From: G963665975 sp963665975
GTDB lineage: Bacteria > Bacteroidota > Rhodothermia > Rhodothermales > Bin80
Length of the DNA stretch: 64,000 nucleotides
Direction: 5' to 3'
NCBI GenBank assembly: GCA_963665975.1
Contig: OY762508.1
Coordinates: 2,914,001-2,978,000 of the forward strand
Within the stretch, counting starts at the first letter, position 1; every line of letters starts with the position of its first letter. A program made the translations under genes and the position numbers. Below are positions 8,896 through 17,356 of this stretch, in pieces. Below the pieces are notes generated by a model that was given only the letters and a program-made list of their open reading frames with translations, was not told the DNA's origin and searched no databases.

Positions 8896-9852
8896 TCACA
8901 CCAATTTTTTTCGTTTGTTCAAATAGGCTAACAGGGCGGTGTCATAGGGCTCCCCGGTGTCAAGCTCCACTACGTCAATGTTGCGTTCCAGACACCTGCG
9001 TCGAAATTCCTCGCTTGACTGCGCGACAGCTCTTGCGTAATGCTCTCGCAACTGCGCCGGATTCAAGGCGATTTCTTCTCCGGTCTCCATGTCCTGGAAT
9101 ACCATGGGCACGTCGGCGAACTGGAAACGCCGCTCTGTTTCGCTCTCAAGGATGCGGAAGACCAGTACCTCATGACCTCGGTGGCGCAGGTGCCGCAGGG
9201 CGCGGACCAGGTCTAACTGGTCGCCGATGTTTTCCAGCAGATCAGTAATGACAACCACGAGCGATCGACGTGCGATGCGTTCGGCCACTTCGTGCAGGGC
9301 CGCCGCCGCATTGGTCTGGCTGCCGCCGCTGGGCAGGCTGGCAAGATCGGACAGACGCGAAAGGATCTGTCGCAGGTACCGCGTGGTACTCCGCGGTCGC
9401 AGCATCGTGTGCACGGTGTCATCGAACGCAATAAGGCCGGTCGCATCTCGCTGCTTGACCATCAGAAAATGCAACGCCGCTGCCAGATAGGCACTGTATT
9501 CAAGTTTGGAGAGCTCGCCGGCATGCCTGTAGCGCATCGATGGTGACGTGTCGAGGACGACGTAATGGCGCAGATTGGTCTCCTCCTCATATTGCTTTAC
9601 ATAGTGCCGGTCGGTCTTGCCAAAGACTTTCCAGTCAACATGGCGCAATTCGTCGCCCGGGTTGTACGGGCGATGCTCCGCAAATTCCACGGAAAAGCCG
9701 TGATAGGGGCTCTTGTGCAACCCTGTCATGAATCCTTCGACGACGAGCCTTGCACGCAACTCCATGTTCTTGAGCCGCGAAACAACAACAGGATCGAGAT
9801 AGCGAAGTGGGCTGCTCTGCGGGTCCGACACAAGGATTTCCAGGCGAGGCAA
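8896..9852 (-). CDS. DUF58 (vWA-like) protein
   Basis: DUF58 proteins have a von Willebrand-A-like fold and usually pair with MoxR ATPases. The sequence shows the family signature SPYHGFSVEFAEHRPYNPGD, then ELRHVDWKVFGKTDRHYVKQ and DTSPSMRYR (a MIDAS-type DxSxS). VVVITDLLE and a C-terminal basic tail (NKRKKLV) follow. No MoxR gene is adjacent here; the nearest MoxR/ChlI-like ATPase is at 43.1 kb. The start is uncertain because 9852 is a TTG. GTG at 9831 preceded by GGAAA is an alternative, and the first ATG, at 9765, would cut into the conserved domain. Divergent from pyrR. Confidence 0.88.
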   Translation of the reverse strand: MPRLEILVSDPQSSPLRYLDPVVVSRLKNMELRARLVVEGFMTGLHKSPYHGFSVEFAEHRPYNPGDELRHVDWKVFGKTDRHYVKQYEEETNLRHYVVLDTSPSMRYRHAGELSKLEYSAYLAAALHFLMVKQRDATGLIAFDDTVHTMLRPRSTTRYLRQILSRLSDLASLPSGGSQTNAAAALHEVAERIARRSLVVVITDLLENIGDQLDLVRALRHLRHRGHEVLVFRILESETERRFQFADVPMVFQDMETGEEIALNPAQLREHYARAVAQSSEEFRRRCLERNIDVVELDTGEPYDTALLAYLNKRKKLV

Positions 9853-10006
9853 GAAAACTGCTCGTTAGAACGCAATAGCCTGCGACAGTTCCTGTGCAAG
9901 GAACCGGAAATGGGTGCAATCGCCAATTGTCAGCCTGTCGGTGGCTTGACCGGCTCCCCAAGATTGCGTGTGCGCAAGTAGTACCAGAAACCAGTAACTT
10001 GTTGAC

Positions 10007-10630
10007 ATGGAAGCGCAGGATGTAATTAAGGCGCAACTGATGAGCGAGCGAGATCTGGACCGGATGCTCGATCGCATGGCTCGCCAAATTGTAGAGTTGA
10101 TAGACCCGGGCAGCAATGAGGTCGAGTCCTTTGCATTGATCGGCATGCAGCGACGCGGGCGCCATCTCGCGCAGCGCCTGCAGCGAAAGATCGAAGATTT
10201 CGACAGGATCGCTCTCCCCCTTGGGGTCCTGGATGCCACGATGTACCGGGATGACTTCCGGATACGACTCAAGCAGCCAGTAGTGCGAGGCACGCACATT
10301 CCATTCGACGTGACGCAACGTCATCTTGTACTCGTGGATGATGTGCTCTACACCGGGCGCACGGTGCGGGCGGCGATGGATGCGCTTCTGGATCTGGGAA
10401 GGCCGGCGAGTATCCGATGCCTGGTTATTGTGGATCGAGGCTTGCGCGAGTTGCCCATTCGAGCAGATATCGTAGGCCGTGATATTCCTACCATGCCAGG
10501 AGAAGAGGTGCGTGTGCGGGTGCGCGAGATTGATCCTGAGGAAGGGGTCTGGCTCGTCGAGAATCCCCGCGCGGACACAACAAGATCGGCCCAACAATAT
10601 TCCGCCGGTGTCACCACCGGTGGGACGTAG
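10007..10630 (+). CDS. pyrR: PyrR, pyrimidine regulator/uracil phosphoribosyltransferase
   Basis: This is a type I phosphoribosyltransferase fold with the PRPP-binding motif LVLVDDVLYTGRTVRAAMDAL and an upstream FALIGMQRRGRHLA, both typical of PyrR. RPASIRCLVIVDRGLRELPI follows. PyrR converts uracil to UMP and, in many bacteria, binds pyr mRNA to terminate transcription when UMP is high. At 207 residues it has about 25 more than the usual 180, mostly a C-terminal tail (VENPRADTTRSAQQYSAG). It sits 18 bp upstream of pyrB, the classic order. I did not find a convincing PyrR-binding loop or attenuator between the divergent DUF58 gene and this start. Confidence 0.93.
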   Translation: MEAQDVIKAQLMSERDLDRMLDRMARQIVELIDPGSNEVESFALIGMQRRGRHLAQRLQRKIEDFDRIALPLGVLDATMYRDDFRIRLKQPVVRGTHIPFDVTQRHLVLVDDVLYTGRTVRAAMDALLDLGRPASIRCLVIVDRGLRELPIRADIVGRDIPTMPGEEVRVRVREIDPEEGVWLVENPRADTTRSAQQYSAGVTTGGT

Positions 10631-10648
10631 AGCAAGCTAACAACCGGA

Positions 10649-11620
10649 ATGGCAGAGTTGAATATCCCGCCAGAAACTTCCCTGGGCGCGCTAGAGCATC
10701 GTCACTTGTTGGGGTTGTCTACCTACAGTGCCGGAGAGATACAGCTGATTCTGAAGACGGCGCGAGAATTTCGGACGGTGCTTGAAAGACCGATCAAGCG
10801 GGTGCCCACCCTTAGGGGTGTGACCATTGTCAATCTTTTTTTTGAGCCTTCAACACGAACACGCCTTTCTTTCGAACTGGCCGAGAAGCGGTTGTCGGCT
10901 GACATCGTCAGTTTCTCCGCCTCCGGGTCTAGCGTGTCCAAGGGTGAAACCCTCAAGGATACCGCCCAGAATATCGAGGCTATGAAAGTGGACATGGTGG
11001 TCGTGCGCCATTCGTCACCCGGTGTGCCGCATTTCCTGACGCGGTGCGTCAATGCGCAGATTGTAAATGCGGGAGACGGCGCCCACGAGCATCCTACTCA
11101 GGCGCTTCTGGATCTGCTCACGATGTCGGACCACCACGCTTCCTTCAGGGGGTTAAATGTTGCCATTATCGGTGATATCACCCATAGCAGAGTCGCACGG
11201 TCCAATATACGGGGTCTACGGACGCTCGGGGCCAATGTCACCTTATGCGGTCCGCGCACACTGATCCCGGTAGGCATTGAGAAACTGGGCGTTCGGGTCA
11301 CGAACCGGCTGGAGGAAGCGCTTGAAGGCTGTGATATTGCCATGAGCCTCCGCATTCAACTGGAGCGGCAGGGCACCGGTCTGTTCCCCAGCGTCCGGGA
11401 ATACCATACGCGATATGGACTTAAGCGCAGCCACCTCGAGAGGTATCCGGATCTGTTGATCATGCATCCGGGTCCGGTGAACCGGGGCGTGGAAATCGCG
11501 AGCGAAGTGGTCGATCACGAACGCGCCATCATTCTCAGTCAGGTTACCAACGGCGTGGCTGTACGAATGGCTATTCTTTATCTGCTTGCGACGGCACCAG
11601 ACGCACGCCTGGCAAGGTAG
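10649..11620 (+). CDS. pyrB: Aspartate carbamoyltransferase catalytic subunit
   Basis: This enzyme catalyses the committed step of pyrimidine synthesis, carbamoyl phosphate plus aspartate to N-carbamoyl-aspartate. Signature motifs are present: FFEPSTRTRLSFELAEKRL (carbamoyl-phosphate loop), SSVSKGETLKDT (80s loop), VVRHSSPGVPHF, the HPTQALLDLLTM active-site strand, and HPGPVNRGVEI near the C-terminus. It is 323 residues, normal for a class without a fused regulatory chain; no pyrI is nearby. It is co-oriented with pyrR and separated by only 18 bp, so the two are likely one transcript. Confidence 0.96.
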   Translation: MAELNIPPETSLGALEHRHLLGLSTYSAGEIQLILKTAREFRTVLERPIKRVPTLRGVTIVNLFFEPSTRTRLSFELAEKRLSADIVSFSASGSSVSKGETLKDTAQNIEAMKVDMVVVRHSSPGVPHFLTRCVNAQIVNAGDGAHEHPTQALLDLLTMSDHHASFRGLNVAIIGDITHSRVARSNIRGLRTLGANVTLCGPRTLIPVGIEKLGVRVTNRLEEALEGCDIAMSLRIQLERQGTGLFPSVREYHTRYGLKRSHLERYPDLLIMHPGPVNRGVEIASEVVDHERAIILSQVTNGVAVRMAILYLLATAPDARLAR

Positions 11621-11631
11621 GACGCGCTACG

Positions 11632-12795
11632 CTATCTGGAGGACAGTGGTTGGCAAGCTCCAGCGGGTAATGCAGATTCTGGTTCGTGGATGGCGCCCCG
11701 ACGATCGCGGAGCCGGCCACCGATGCGACCGTGGAATGTTGCCTGGATTTCGGCAATAGCCGACAACGCGATTTCTTCCGGGGTTTCGGTCCCGATATCC
11801 AGACCGACAGGCCCGTAGACTCGGTCCAGATGGTCATCTGTGATCCACGGGTTCTTTTCGCACAGCTCCTGCTTGATGCGGTCTGTCCGATCGCGGGGTC
11901 CCAGCGCACCGATATACCGTATGGGGGTCTCCAGTAGTGCGCCAATGAGGGTCTTGTCGCGCGCATACTGATGATTCATGATCAGGGCCGCGCTTCGCTG
12001 ATCCAGGGGAACGTATGTACTGGCGTCTCGCGGATGCATCAGAAAGATGTGGGTGTCGGCCATCGGAAAGCGTTCTGCTAGTATCGGGGCCGCCTGGCGG
12101 CCGACAACCGTTGTGCTCCATCCCAGTGTTTTTGCCAGAAGGGCGACAGGACCCACGTCATACCCGGCCCCAAAGAGCACCAGCTTCACAGGAGGATGCA
12201 CAACTTCGTACAGCAGTTCGACTGTGCCGTTAGCAGTGGTGATCTGTTCTACCTTATGGTGTCCGTGCGCGAGTACACTGCGTGCTACGCTTCTTACAGG
12301 ATGCGACAGGTGGGTATCCATGTCACCAAGTACTGTACTGTCTTCGAGGAGAAGGAACTTGCGCCCAAGAAGATCAGCACCGTCCGGCGCGCTGATGACC
12401 TGCGCCAGCACTCCGGATTGTCGTCGGTCAATGCAGGTGCCAACCAGGTGAACAGGATCGTCTCGGTCCGTGGCCGGGACCGGTTCGATGAGGACCTGCA
12501 CCTGTCCATTACAACCCGTACCGAATCCCAGAAGGGGAGCGTCATCGGTGAGATCAAATGCAAGCAACGCGGCGGCGCCTTGTGTGATTACATGCAGCGC
12601 CTGCTGCGCAACTTCTTCTTCCAGGCAGCCGCCGCTAATCACCCCATAGTGCGCGCCCTTCGCGTCAATGAGCATGCGAGCTCCCGGGCGACGGTACGTT
12701 GAGCCGCCGATCTTGACAACCGTAGCTACGGCAAAGGCCTCTCCGGCTTCGCGTAGCCTCTGGGCGTGCGTGACCATTTCCAGTATGTCCTTCAT
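11632..12795 (-). CDS. XdhC/CoxI-family molybdenum hydroxylase maturation factor
   Basis: XdhC-family proteins bind molybdenum cofactor, promote its sulfuration and insert it into molybdenum hydroxylases. The N-terminal XdhC_CoxI domain shows AVATVVKIGGSTYRRPGARM and GVISGGCLEEEVAQQA (conserved GGCLE). The C-terminal XdhC Rossmann domain starts near VKLVLFGAGYDVGPVA and contains IMNHQYARDKTLIGALLE and YIGALGPRDRT. PVGLDIGTETPEEIALSAIAEI follows, all family hallmarks. It is divergent from the coxSLM-type operon starting at 13048, consistent with maturing that enzyme, and converges with pyrB, ending 11 bp away. Confidence 0.93.
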   Translation of the reverse strand: MKDILEMVTHAQRLREAGEAFAVATVVKIGGSTYRRPGARMLIDAKGAHYGVISGGCLEEEVAQQALHVITQGAAALLAFDLTDDAPLLGFGTGCNGQVQVLIEPVPATDRDDPVHLVGTCIDRRQSGVLAQVISAPDGADLLGRKFLLLEDSTVLGDMDTHLSHPVRSVARSVLAHGHHKVEQITTANGTVELLYEVVHPPVKLVLFGAGYDVGPVALLAKTLGWSTTVVGRQAAPILAERFPMADTHIFLMHPRDASTYVPLDQRSAALIMNHQYARDKTLIGALLETPIRYIGALGPRDRTDRIKQELCEKNPWITDDHLDRVYGPVGLDIGTETPEEIALSAIAEIQATFHGRIGGRLRDRRGAIHEPESALPAGACQPLSSR

Positions 12796-12938
12796 GAGGT
12801 CAGGCGGAGACGCGTGAGCGGCTGAAGACTAGTCTGTCGGGCATCACATGTGCATGCTCCAACAACCGGAATGCGGCGCGCGTTTCATCGGCAGGATGGA
12901 AGTGCTTCGTACTCTCGGAATAATTTAGTACAGGGGGC

Positions 12939-12967
12939 TTTACGGAGTGTTCGCAAATTAGTATATA
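12939..12967 (+). promoter_or_regulatory. Possible sigma70-like promoter of the coxSLM-type operon
   Basis: TTTACG (12939-12944) and TATATA (12962-12967) are separated by 17 bp, about 80 bp upstream of the coxS-type start, in an AT-rich patch of the 250 bp divergent region with xdhC. The match to consensus is partial and FCB promoters often differ from it, so this is only a candidate. A good ribosome binding site (AGGAG) lies just before ATG 13048. Confidence 0.3.
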
Positions 12968-13047
12968 GCATAGTAGGCGGCGCGGGATGCATGGCTCGTA
13001 TCCTCGGCGTCTTGCCGGCATCCATCCAAACGAATAGGAGAAGTAGC

Positions 13048-13509
13048 ATGACGCAATCAATCCAGGTTACCGTTAACGGTAAGGAACAACAGGCAAAGGT
13101 CGAGCCACGTACGTTGCTGGTTGATTTTCTACGCAGTACGCTGGGGTTGACCGGTACGCATGTAGGATGCGACACGAGCCAGTGCGGAGCATGCAACGTG
13201 CATGTTGACGGTGAATGTGTCAAGTCCTGCACCGTGTTTGCGGTGCAGGCCGACGGCAGTTCTGTAACCACGATAGAAGGTATGGCGGGAGGTGAACTTC
13301 ACCCGCTGCAAGTCGCATTCCGCGAAGAACACGCACTGCAATGCGGTTTCTGCACACCAGGCATGATCATGACGGCCGCTGATCTTTTGAGTCGTAATGC
13401 AAGCCCTGGTGAAGATGAAATCCGCCACGCGTTGGAGGGCAACTACTGTCGTTGCACCGGCTATCACAACATCGTAAAGGCCATCCAGCGAGCCGCTGAG
13501 GCCACATAG
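13048..13509 (+). CDS. coxS: Molybdenum hydroxylase small (2Fe-2S) subunit, CoxS-type
   Basis: This subunit carries the two 2Fe-2S clusters that pass electrons from the molybdenum site to FAD. The plant-type ferredoxin domain has GCDTSQCGACNVHVDG and KSC (C-x4-C-x2-C-x11-C spacing). The alpha-helical domain has QCGFCTPGMIMTA and GNYCRCTGYHNIV. At 153 residues it has the normal size. ATG 13048 follows a clear AGGAG. The longer frame from 12850 adds an unrelated 66-residue stretch. It is the first gene of a coxS-coxL-coxM order, the arrangement typical of form II, CO-dehydrogenase-like enzymes rather than form I (M-S-L). Confidence 0.95.
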   Translation: MTQSIQVTVNGKEQQAKVEPRTLLVDFLRSTLGLTGTHVGCDTSQCGACNVHVDGECVKSCTVFAVQADGSSVTTIEGMAGGELHPLQVAFREEHALQCGFCTPGMIMTAADLLSRNASPGEDEIRHALEGNYCRCTGYHNIVKAIQRAAEAT

Positions 13510-13565
13510 GCCCATTCGCATGCTCGGCCTCACCGTCTTCAGCTATCACATTCATCGAGAGAACC

Positions 13566-15923
13566 ATGCCAGCATATATCGGAAAGTCGATCAAACGCGT
13601 CGAAGATGAGCGCTTTATTACGGGGCGCGGTCGTTATACCGATGACATTGTGCTCCCAAAAATGACGCATGCATGGATTGTGCGAAGCCCCTGGGCGCAT
13701 GCGCGCATCAAGAGCATTGACGCAACTGAGGCGCGCAGCCAGCCCGGTGTAGTGGCGGTCTTTGTTGGCCAGGACATGGTGGATGATGGCATCAACCCGA
13801 TCCCGACGGGCTGGCAGATTGGGGCGGACATGAAGGAGCCGCCCCACCACACGCTTGCCGTGGACAAGGTCCGACACGTCGGAGACGGCGTAGCTGTGGT
13901 TATTGCCGATACGCGGGAGGTGGCGCAGGATGCCGCCGAACTTGTTGTTGTGGACTATGAGCCGCTGCCGGCGGTTGTCCACATGGACGACGCTCTGCAC
14001 GATGATGCGCCCCTGGTGCATGATGGGGCCCCAAATAACGTGTCGTTTACCTGGGAGTTGGGAGACCGGGAGGCCACGGACGCCGCCCTCGCATCGGCCC
14101 ATCATATCACTTCCTACGAAGTGGTGAACCAGCGACTCATCGCCAACGCGATTGAGCCGCGTAGCGTCATCGGAGACCATGATTTGGCGACCGGCAATCT
14201 GACGCTATATACGAGTTCCCAGAACCCGCACCTCATACGCCTGCTCTTGTGCGCGTTTGTGACGGGCTTGCCCGAACACAAGGTGCGTGTGATATCGCCG
14301 GACGTGGGAGGTGGATTCGGCAGCAAGATCTTCCATTATCCGGAGGAAGTATTGTGCACATGGGCGACACGGAAGATTGGACGGCCGGTGAAGTGGACGG
14401 CCGAACGTAGTGAGAGCTTCGTGACGGATGCGCAGGGCCGCGACCACATTTCGCAGGCCCAGATGGCGTTCGACGCAGAAGGAAAAATAACAGGACTCAA
14501 AGTAGATACGAAGGCCAACATGGGGGCGTATCTGTCTACGTTTGCTGGAGGGATTCCGACTTGGCTGTACGGGACGCTGCTGGCCGGACAATACACCACG
14601 CCTGTCATCCACGTGCACACCACGGGCATTTTTACAAATACAGTGCCTGTTGATGCGTTGCGTGGCGCAGGGCGTCCGGAAGCGACGTTCCTGTTGGAGC
14701 GATTAATGGATCTGGCGGCAAACGAAATGGGCTATGATCCGGCAGAGCTAAGAAGGATGAATTTCATCGGTGCGGACCAGTTTCCGTATACGACGCCGGT
14801 GGTGCTGGAGTACGACAGTGGTGATTACGAGGCGGCGCTCGACGCAGCGCTGGACATGATCGGTTATGCGGATCTGCGGCAGATGCAGGAGCAGGCCCGG
14901 ACCGCCGGGCGTCTGGTAGGCATCGGTTTTTCCACCTATATCGAGGCGTGCGGTATCGCGCCGTCCGCTGTTGCAGGAGCTATCGGCGCGCGGGCAGGCC
15001 TATATGACAGTGGAATGATCCGCGTGCACCCGACGGGCAAAGTCCAGGCATATACCGGCGTGCATTCGCACGGTCAGGGCCACGAAACTACGTTTGCACA
15101 ACTGGTTGCTCATCATTTGCAGATCCCCATGGAGGATGTGGAACTGGTGCATGGCGACACGGCACTGATTCCGTTTGGCATGGGCACGTACGGATCAAGA
15201 AGTCTGGCCGTGGGAGGCAGCGCCATATACCGAGCCCTTGAGAAAGTGCTCAACAAGGCTCGCAAGATCGCCGCGCACAAACTCGAAGCTGCCGAAGACG
15301 ATCTGGAATACGTAGGCGGCCAGTTCACGGTCAAGGGCACCGACAGATCGGTGGGTTTTGGAGACATCGCCCTGACAGCGTATGTACCTCACGATTATCC
15401 GATTGAAGAGCTGGAGCCAGGACTCGAATTCAACGCATTCTATGATCCGAAGAACTTCACCTTCCCCTTTGGCGCACACATCTGCGCGGTCGAAGTAGAT
15501 CCGGAGACGGGAGAGGTCGCCATCCTCCGCTATGTCGCCGTCGATGACGTGGGCGAGGTCATCAACCCGATGATCGTAGATGGGCAAGTGCATGGAGGCA
15601 TTGCGCATGGCATAGGGCAGGCCCTGTTGGAGCAGGGCGTCTATGACAACGAGGGGCAGCTCTTGACCGGATCCTTCATGGACTATGCCGTGCCCCGGGC
15701 GGCGGATCTGCCCATGTTTGAAGTTGATCGCACGGTGACGCCTTGCCCGCACAACCCATTGGGGGCCAAGGGTGCTGGCGAGACGGGCACGATTGCTTCG
15801 ACGCCCTGCATTGTAAATGCCGTTTGTGATGCAGTAGGCGTTCGAGATATTGCCATGCCGTTGACGCCGGAGCGCGTGTGGCAGGCAATTCGTGCGTCCC
15901 ACAGTACGCGGGAGGCCGCGTAG
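13566..15923 (+). CDS. Molybdenum hydroxylase large (Mo-binding) subunit, CoxL form II type
   Basis: This is the catalytic subunit holding the molybdopterin-cytosine-dinucleotide Mo site. It starts IGKSIKRVEDERFITGRGRY, normal for CoxL-like subunits, and has VSPDVGGGFGSK-type and HGQGHETTFAQ cofactor motifs. The C-terminal GAKGAGETGT contains the active-site glutamate (about E739). The active-site loop reads DALRGAGRPEA (about 363-373). The AYxCSFR loop with the copper-binding cysteine that defines aerobic CO dehydrogenase (form I) is absent, so CO oxidation should not be assumed. The substrate is more likely an aldehyde or a heterocycle. It follows coxS by 56 bp. Confidence 0.93.
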   Translation: MPAYIGKSIKRVEDERFITGRGRYTDDIVLPKMTHAWIVRSPWAHARIKSIDATEARSQPGVVAVFVGQDMVDDGINPIPTGWQIGADMKEPPHHTLAVDKVRHVGDGVAVVIADTREVAQDAAELVVVDYEPLPAVVHMDDALHDDAPLVHDGAPNNVSFTWELGDREATDAALASAHHITSYEVVNQRLIANAIEPRSVIGDHDLATGNLTLYTSSQNPHLIRLLLCAFVTGLPEHKVRVISPDVGGGFGSKIFHYPEEVLCTWATRKIGRPVKWTAERSESFVTDAQGRDHISQAQMAFDAEGKITGLKVDTKANMGAYLSTFAGGIPTWLYGTLLAGQYTTPVIHVHTTGIFTNTVPVDALRGAGRPEATFLLERLMDLAANEMGYDPAELRRMNFIGADQFPYTTPVVLEYDSGDYEAALDAALDMIGYADLRQMQEQARTAGRLVGIGFSTYIEACGIAPSAVAGAIGARAGLYDSGMIRVHPTGKVQAYTGVHSHGQGHETTFAQLVAHHLQIPMEDVELVHGDTALIPFGMGTYGSRSLAVGGSAIYRALEKVLNKARKIAAHKLEAAEDDLEYVGGQFTVKGTDRSVGFGDIALTAYVPHDYPIEELEPGLEFNAFYDPKNFTFPFGAHICAVEVDPETGEVAILRYVAVDDVGEVINPMIVDGQVHGGIAHGIGQALLEQGVYDNEGQLLTGSFMDYAVPRAADLPMFEVDRTVTPCPHNPLGAKGAGETGTIASTPCIVNAVCDAVGVRDIAMPLTPERVWQAIRASHSTREAA

Positions 15924-15936
15924 AGGGCGCGGCCTC
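15912..15936 (+). other. Intercistronic GC-rich hairpin spanning the coxL-type stop codon
   Basis: A perfect 9-bp stem (GAGGCCGCG with CGCGGCCTC, 7-nt loop) overlaps the TAG stop at 15921-15923. No T-run follows, so it is not a standard terminator. It could stabilise the upstream message or reduce read-through into the FAD-subunit gene 75 bp downstream. The pairing is seen directly; the role is inference. Confidence 0.45.
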
Positions 15937-15997
15937 TCGGTCCAACATTCTGTGCCGGAAAAATCCGGCTTAACATTCATCTGAACCCGGTTTGATC

Positions 15998-16864
15998 ATG
16001 ACCCCAAGTGCTTTCAATTATGCTCGCGCCGCCACCGTTGAAGAAGCGCTGGCACTGTTGGCGGAACATGACAACGCCAGACTTCTCGCAGGTGGGCACA
16101 GCCTCATTCCTGCCATGAAGCTCCGATTGGATGATCCGGCGCTACTCGTAGACGTGTCCCGCATCTCTTCGCTTTCTCAGATAACCCTTCATTACAATAG
16201 GCTGTGCATCGGAGCCCTGGTCACCCATCGAGTGGTGGAAGCGTCTTTGCTTGTTCAGGCGCAGTGCGGCGCGCTGGCAGAGGCGGCCGGTGGCATCGGC
16301 GATCCCCAGGTGCGCAACCGGGGAACCCTTGGAGGCAGTCTGGCGCATGCCGATCCTGCTGCGGACTATCCGGCGCTCGTGTTGGCGCTAGATGCCGACA
16401 TCATCGTATCCGGCGCAACAGGAAAGCGTACTGTCGGGGCCGATGATTTCTTTTGCGGATTGTTTGAAACAGCTCTGCAGGATGGTGAGATGATTACCGA
16501 GGCACACTTTCCATGCTTGGGGGCCCAGGAAGGCGCGTCGTATGCGAAGCATGCGAGTCCGGCCTCCAAGTATGCCGTCGTGGGTGTAGCGGCATACGTG
16601 GCGGTAGACGCTACCGGACAATGCACACGTGCGCGCATTGGAGTCACCGGCGCTGCGACGCACGCGTTTCGGGCTGAAGAGGCCGAGATGCGTCTTGTGG
16701 GCAAACAATTGAATGCGTCAGTGATCGATAATGCAGTAGCGGGGATCGCGGATCCCAGAGACATGCTAAGTGACATCGGCGCGAGTAGCGAATATCGTGC
16801 CCACCTCTGCTCTGTTATGGCAAAACGCGCCGTGTCGGCAGCCGCTGCGGAGGCAATGGGGTAA
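15998..16864 (+). CDS. coxM: Molybdenum hydroxylase FAD-binding subunit, CoxM-type
   Basis: This medium subunit binds FAD and hands electrons to the acceptor. Family motifs are clear: FNYARAATVEEALALLAEH, LLAGGHSLIPAMKLRL (first FAD loop AGGHS), GDPQVRNRGTLGGSLAHADPAADYPA (second FAD loop), and a C-terminal CO_deh_flav_C domain with ITEAHFP and EYRAHLCSVMAKRAV. It is 288 residues from ATG 15998; an in-frame TTG two codons earlier is less likely. With CoxS and CoxL it completes the heterotrimer. Confidence 0.94.
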   Translation: MTPSAFNYARAATVEEALALLAEHDNARLLAGGHSLIPAMKLRLDDPALLVDVSRISSLSQITLHYNRLCIGALVTHRVVEASLLVQAQCGALAEAAGGIGDPQVRNRGTLGGSLAHADPAADYPALVLALDADIIVSGATGKRTVGADDFFCGLFETALQDGEMITEAHFPCLGAQEGASYAKHASPASKYAVVGVAAYVAVDATGQCTRARIGVTGAATHAFRAEEAEMRLVGKQLNASVIDNAVAGIADPRDMLSDIGASSEYRAHLCSVMAKRAVSAAAAEAMG

Positions 16865-16987
16865 CCGACACCAGCCGAATGGCGCCTGCGCAGTTGCTGC
16901 TCCAAATTGCCGGAACCGGTGTTGAACAGATGTCGTTGCCTGCGGATACGACGGGTGTTCGTTGACCAGACTCAACGCCGCAAGCAG

Positions 16988-17236
16988 ATGCAAATCCTGG
17001 AATTGATAATCCTTGTTGCAATCATTGCCCTGAGTTACGGCATCCACGTCCGGGTTGAGCGAACCTTCGACGCTCGCACGCGATTTCTGTTAACAATAGC
17101 GGGATCTGTCGTTCTGGTGGTTCTTTTTGTGGGCTTTACTACCTATAGTTGGATCTGGTTAATGATGGGTTTGACAATAATGTTTTCCATATGCCGGCAA
17201 TACAAGGCCTTTCGTATGAGCAAGGCTACCGGCTAG
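16988..17236 (+). CDS. Small two-helix membrane protein, unknown
   Basis: An 82-residue product with two hydrophobic helices (about 3-17 and 33-62) separated by a short charged stretch (HVRVERTFDARTRF). I do not recognise the family. ATG 16988 puts a hydrophobic helix right at the N-terminus. The frame extends upstream to 16907, but those residues are rich in Cys/Arg and look untranslated. It lies 123 bp after the coxM-type gene on the same strand, so it may be a tail gene of that operon or an independent unit. Confidence 0.55.
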   Translation: MQILELIILVAIIALSYGIHVRVERTFDARTRFLLTIAGSVVLVVLFVGFTTYSWIWLMMGLTIMFSICRQYKAFRMSKATG

Positions 17237-17356
17237 CATCGCACGGATTCTGCGCCCACAAGCTCCATGAAGGAGTTTGCCATTCATAGCTCCATGGCGA
17301 TGCGCGCGCATTGACCATGCGGGGCATCGCGAATAAGGACGTCTCAATTTGCGCGT

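Noticed and set aside
9853..10006. PyrR-dependent attenuator upstream of pyrR
   Set aside because: No convincing binding loop and no terminator or antiterminator pair is visible in 154 bp.
12850..13047. Longer N-terminus for the coxS-type gene
   Set aside because: The upstream residues do not resemble the family; AGGAG before ATG 13048 marks the start.
13566..15923. Calling the large subunit aerobic CO dehydrogenase (form I)
   Set aside because: The AYxCSFR loop is absent; the loop reads ALRGAGR.
13539..15980. Long minus-strand open frames opposite the coxL-type gene
   Set aside because: They are shadows of a strongly conserved gene; their translations resemble no protein and carry no start signals.
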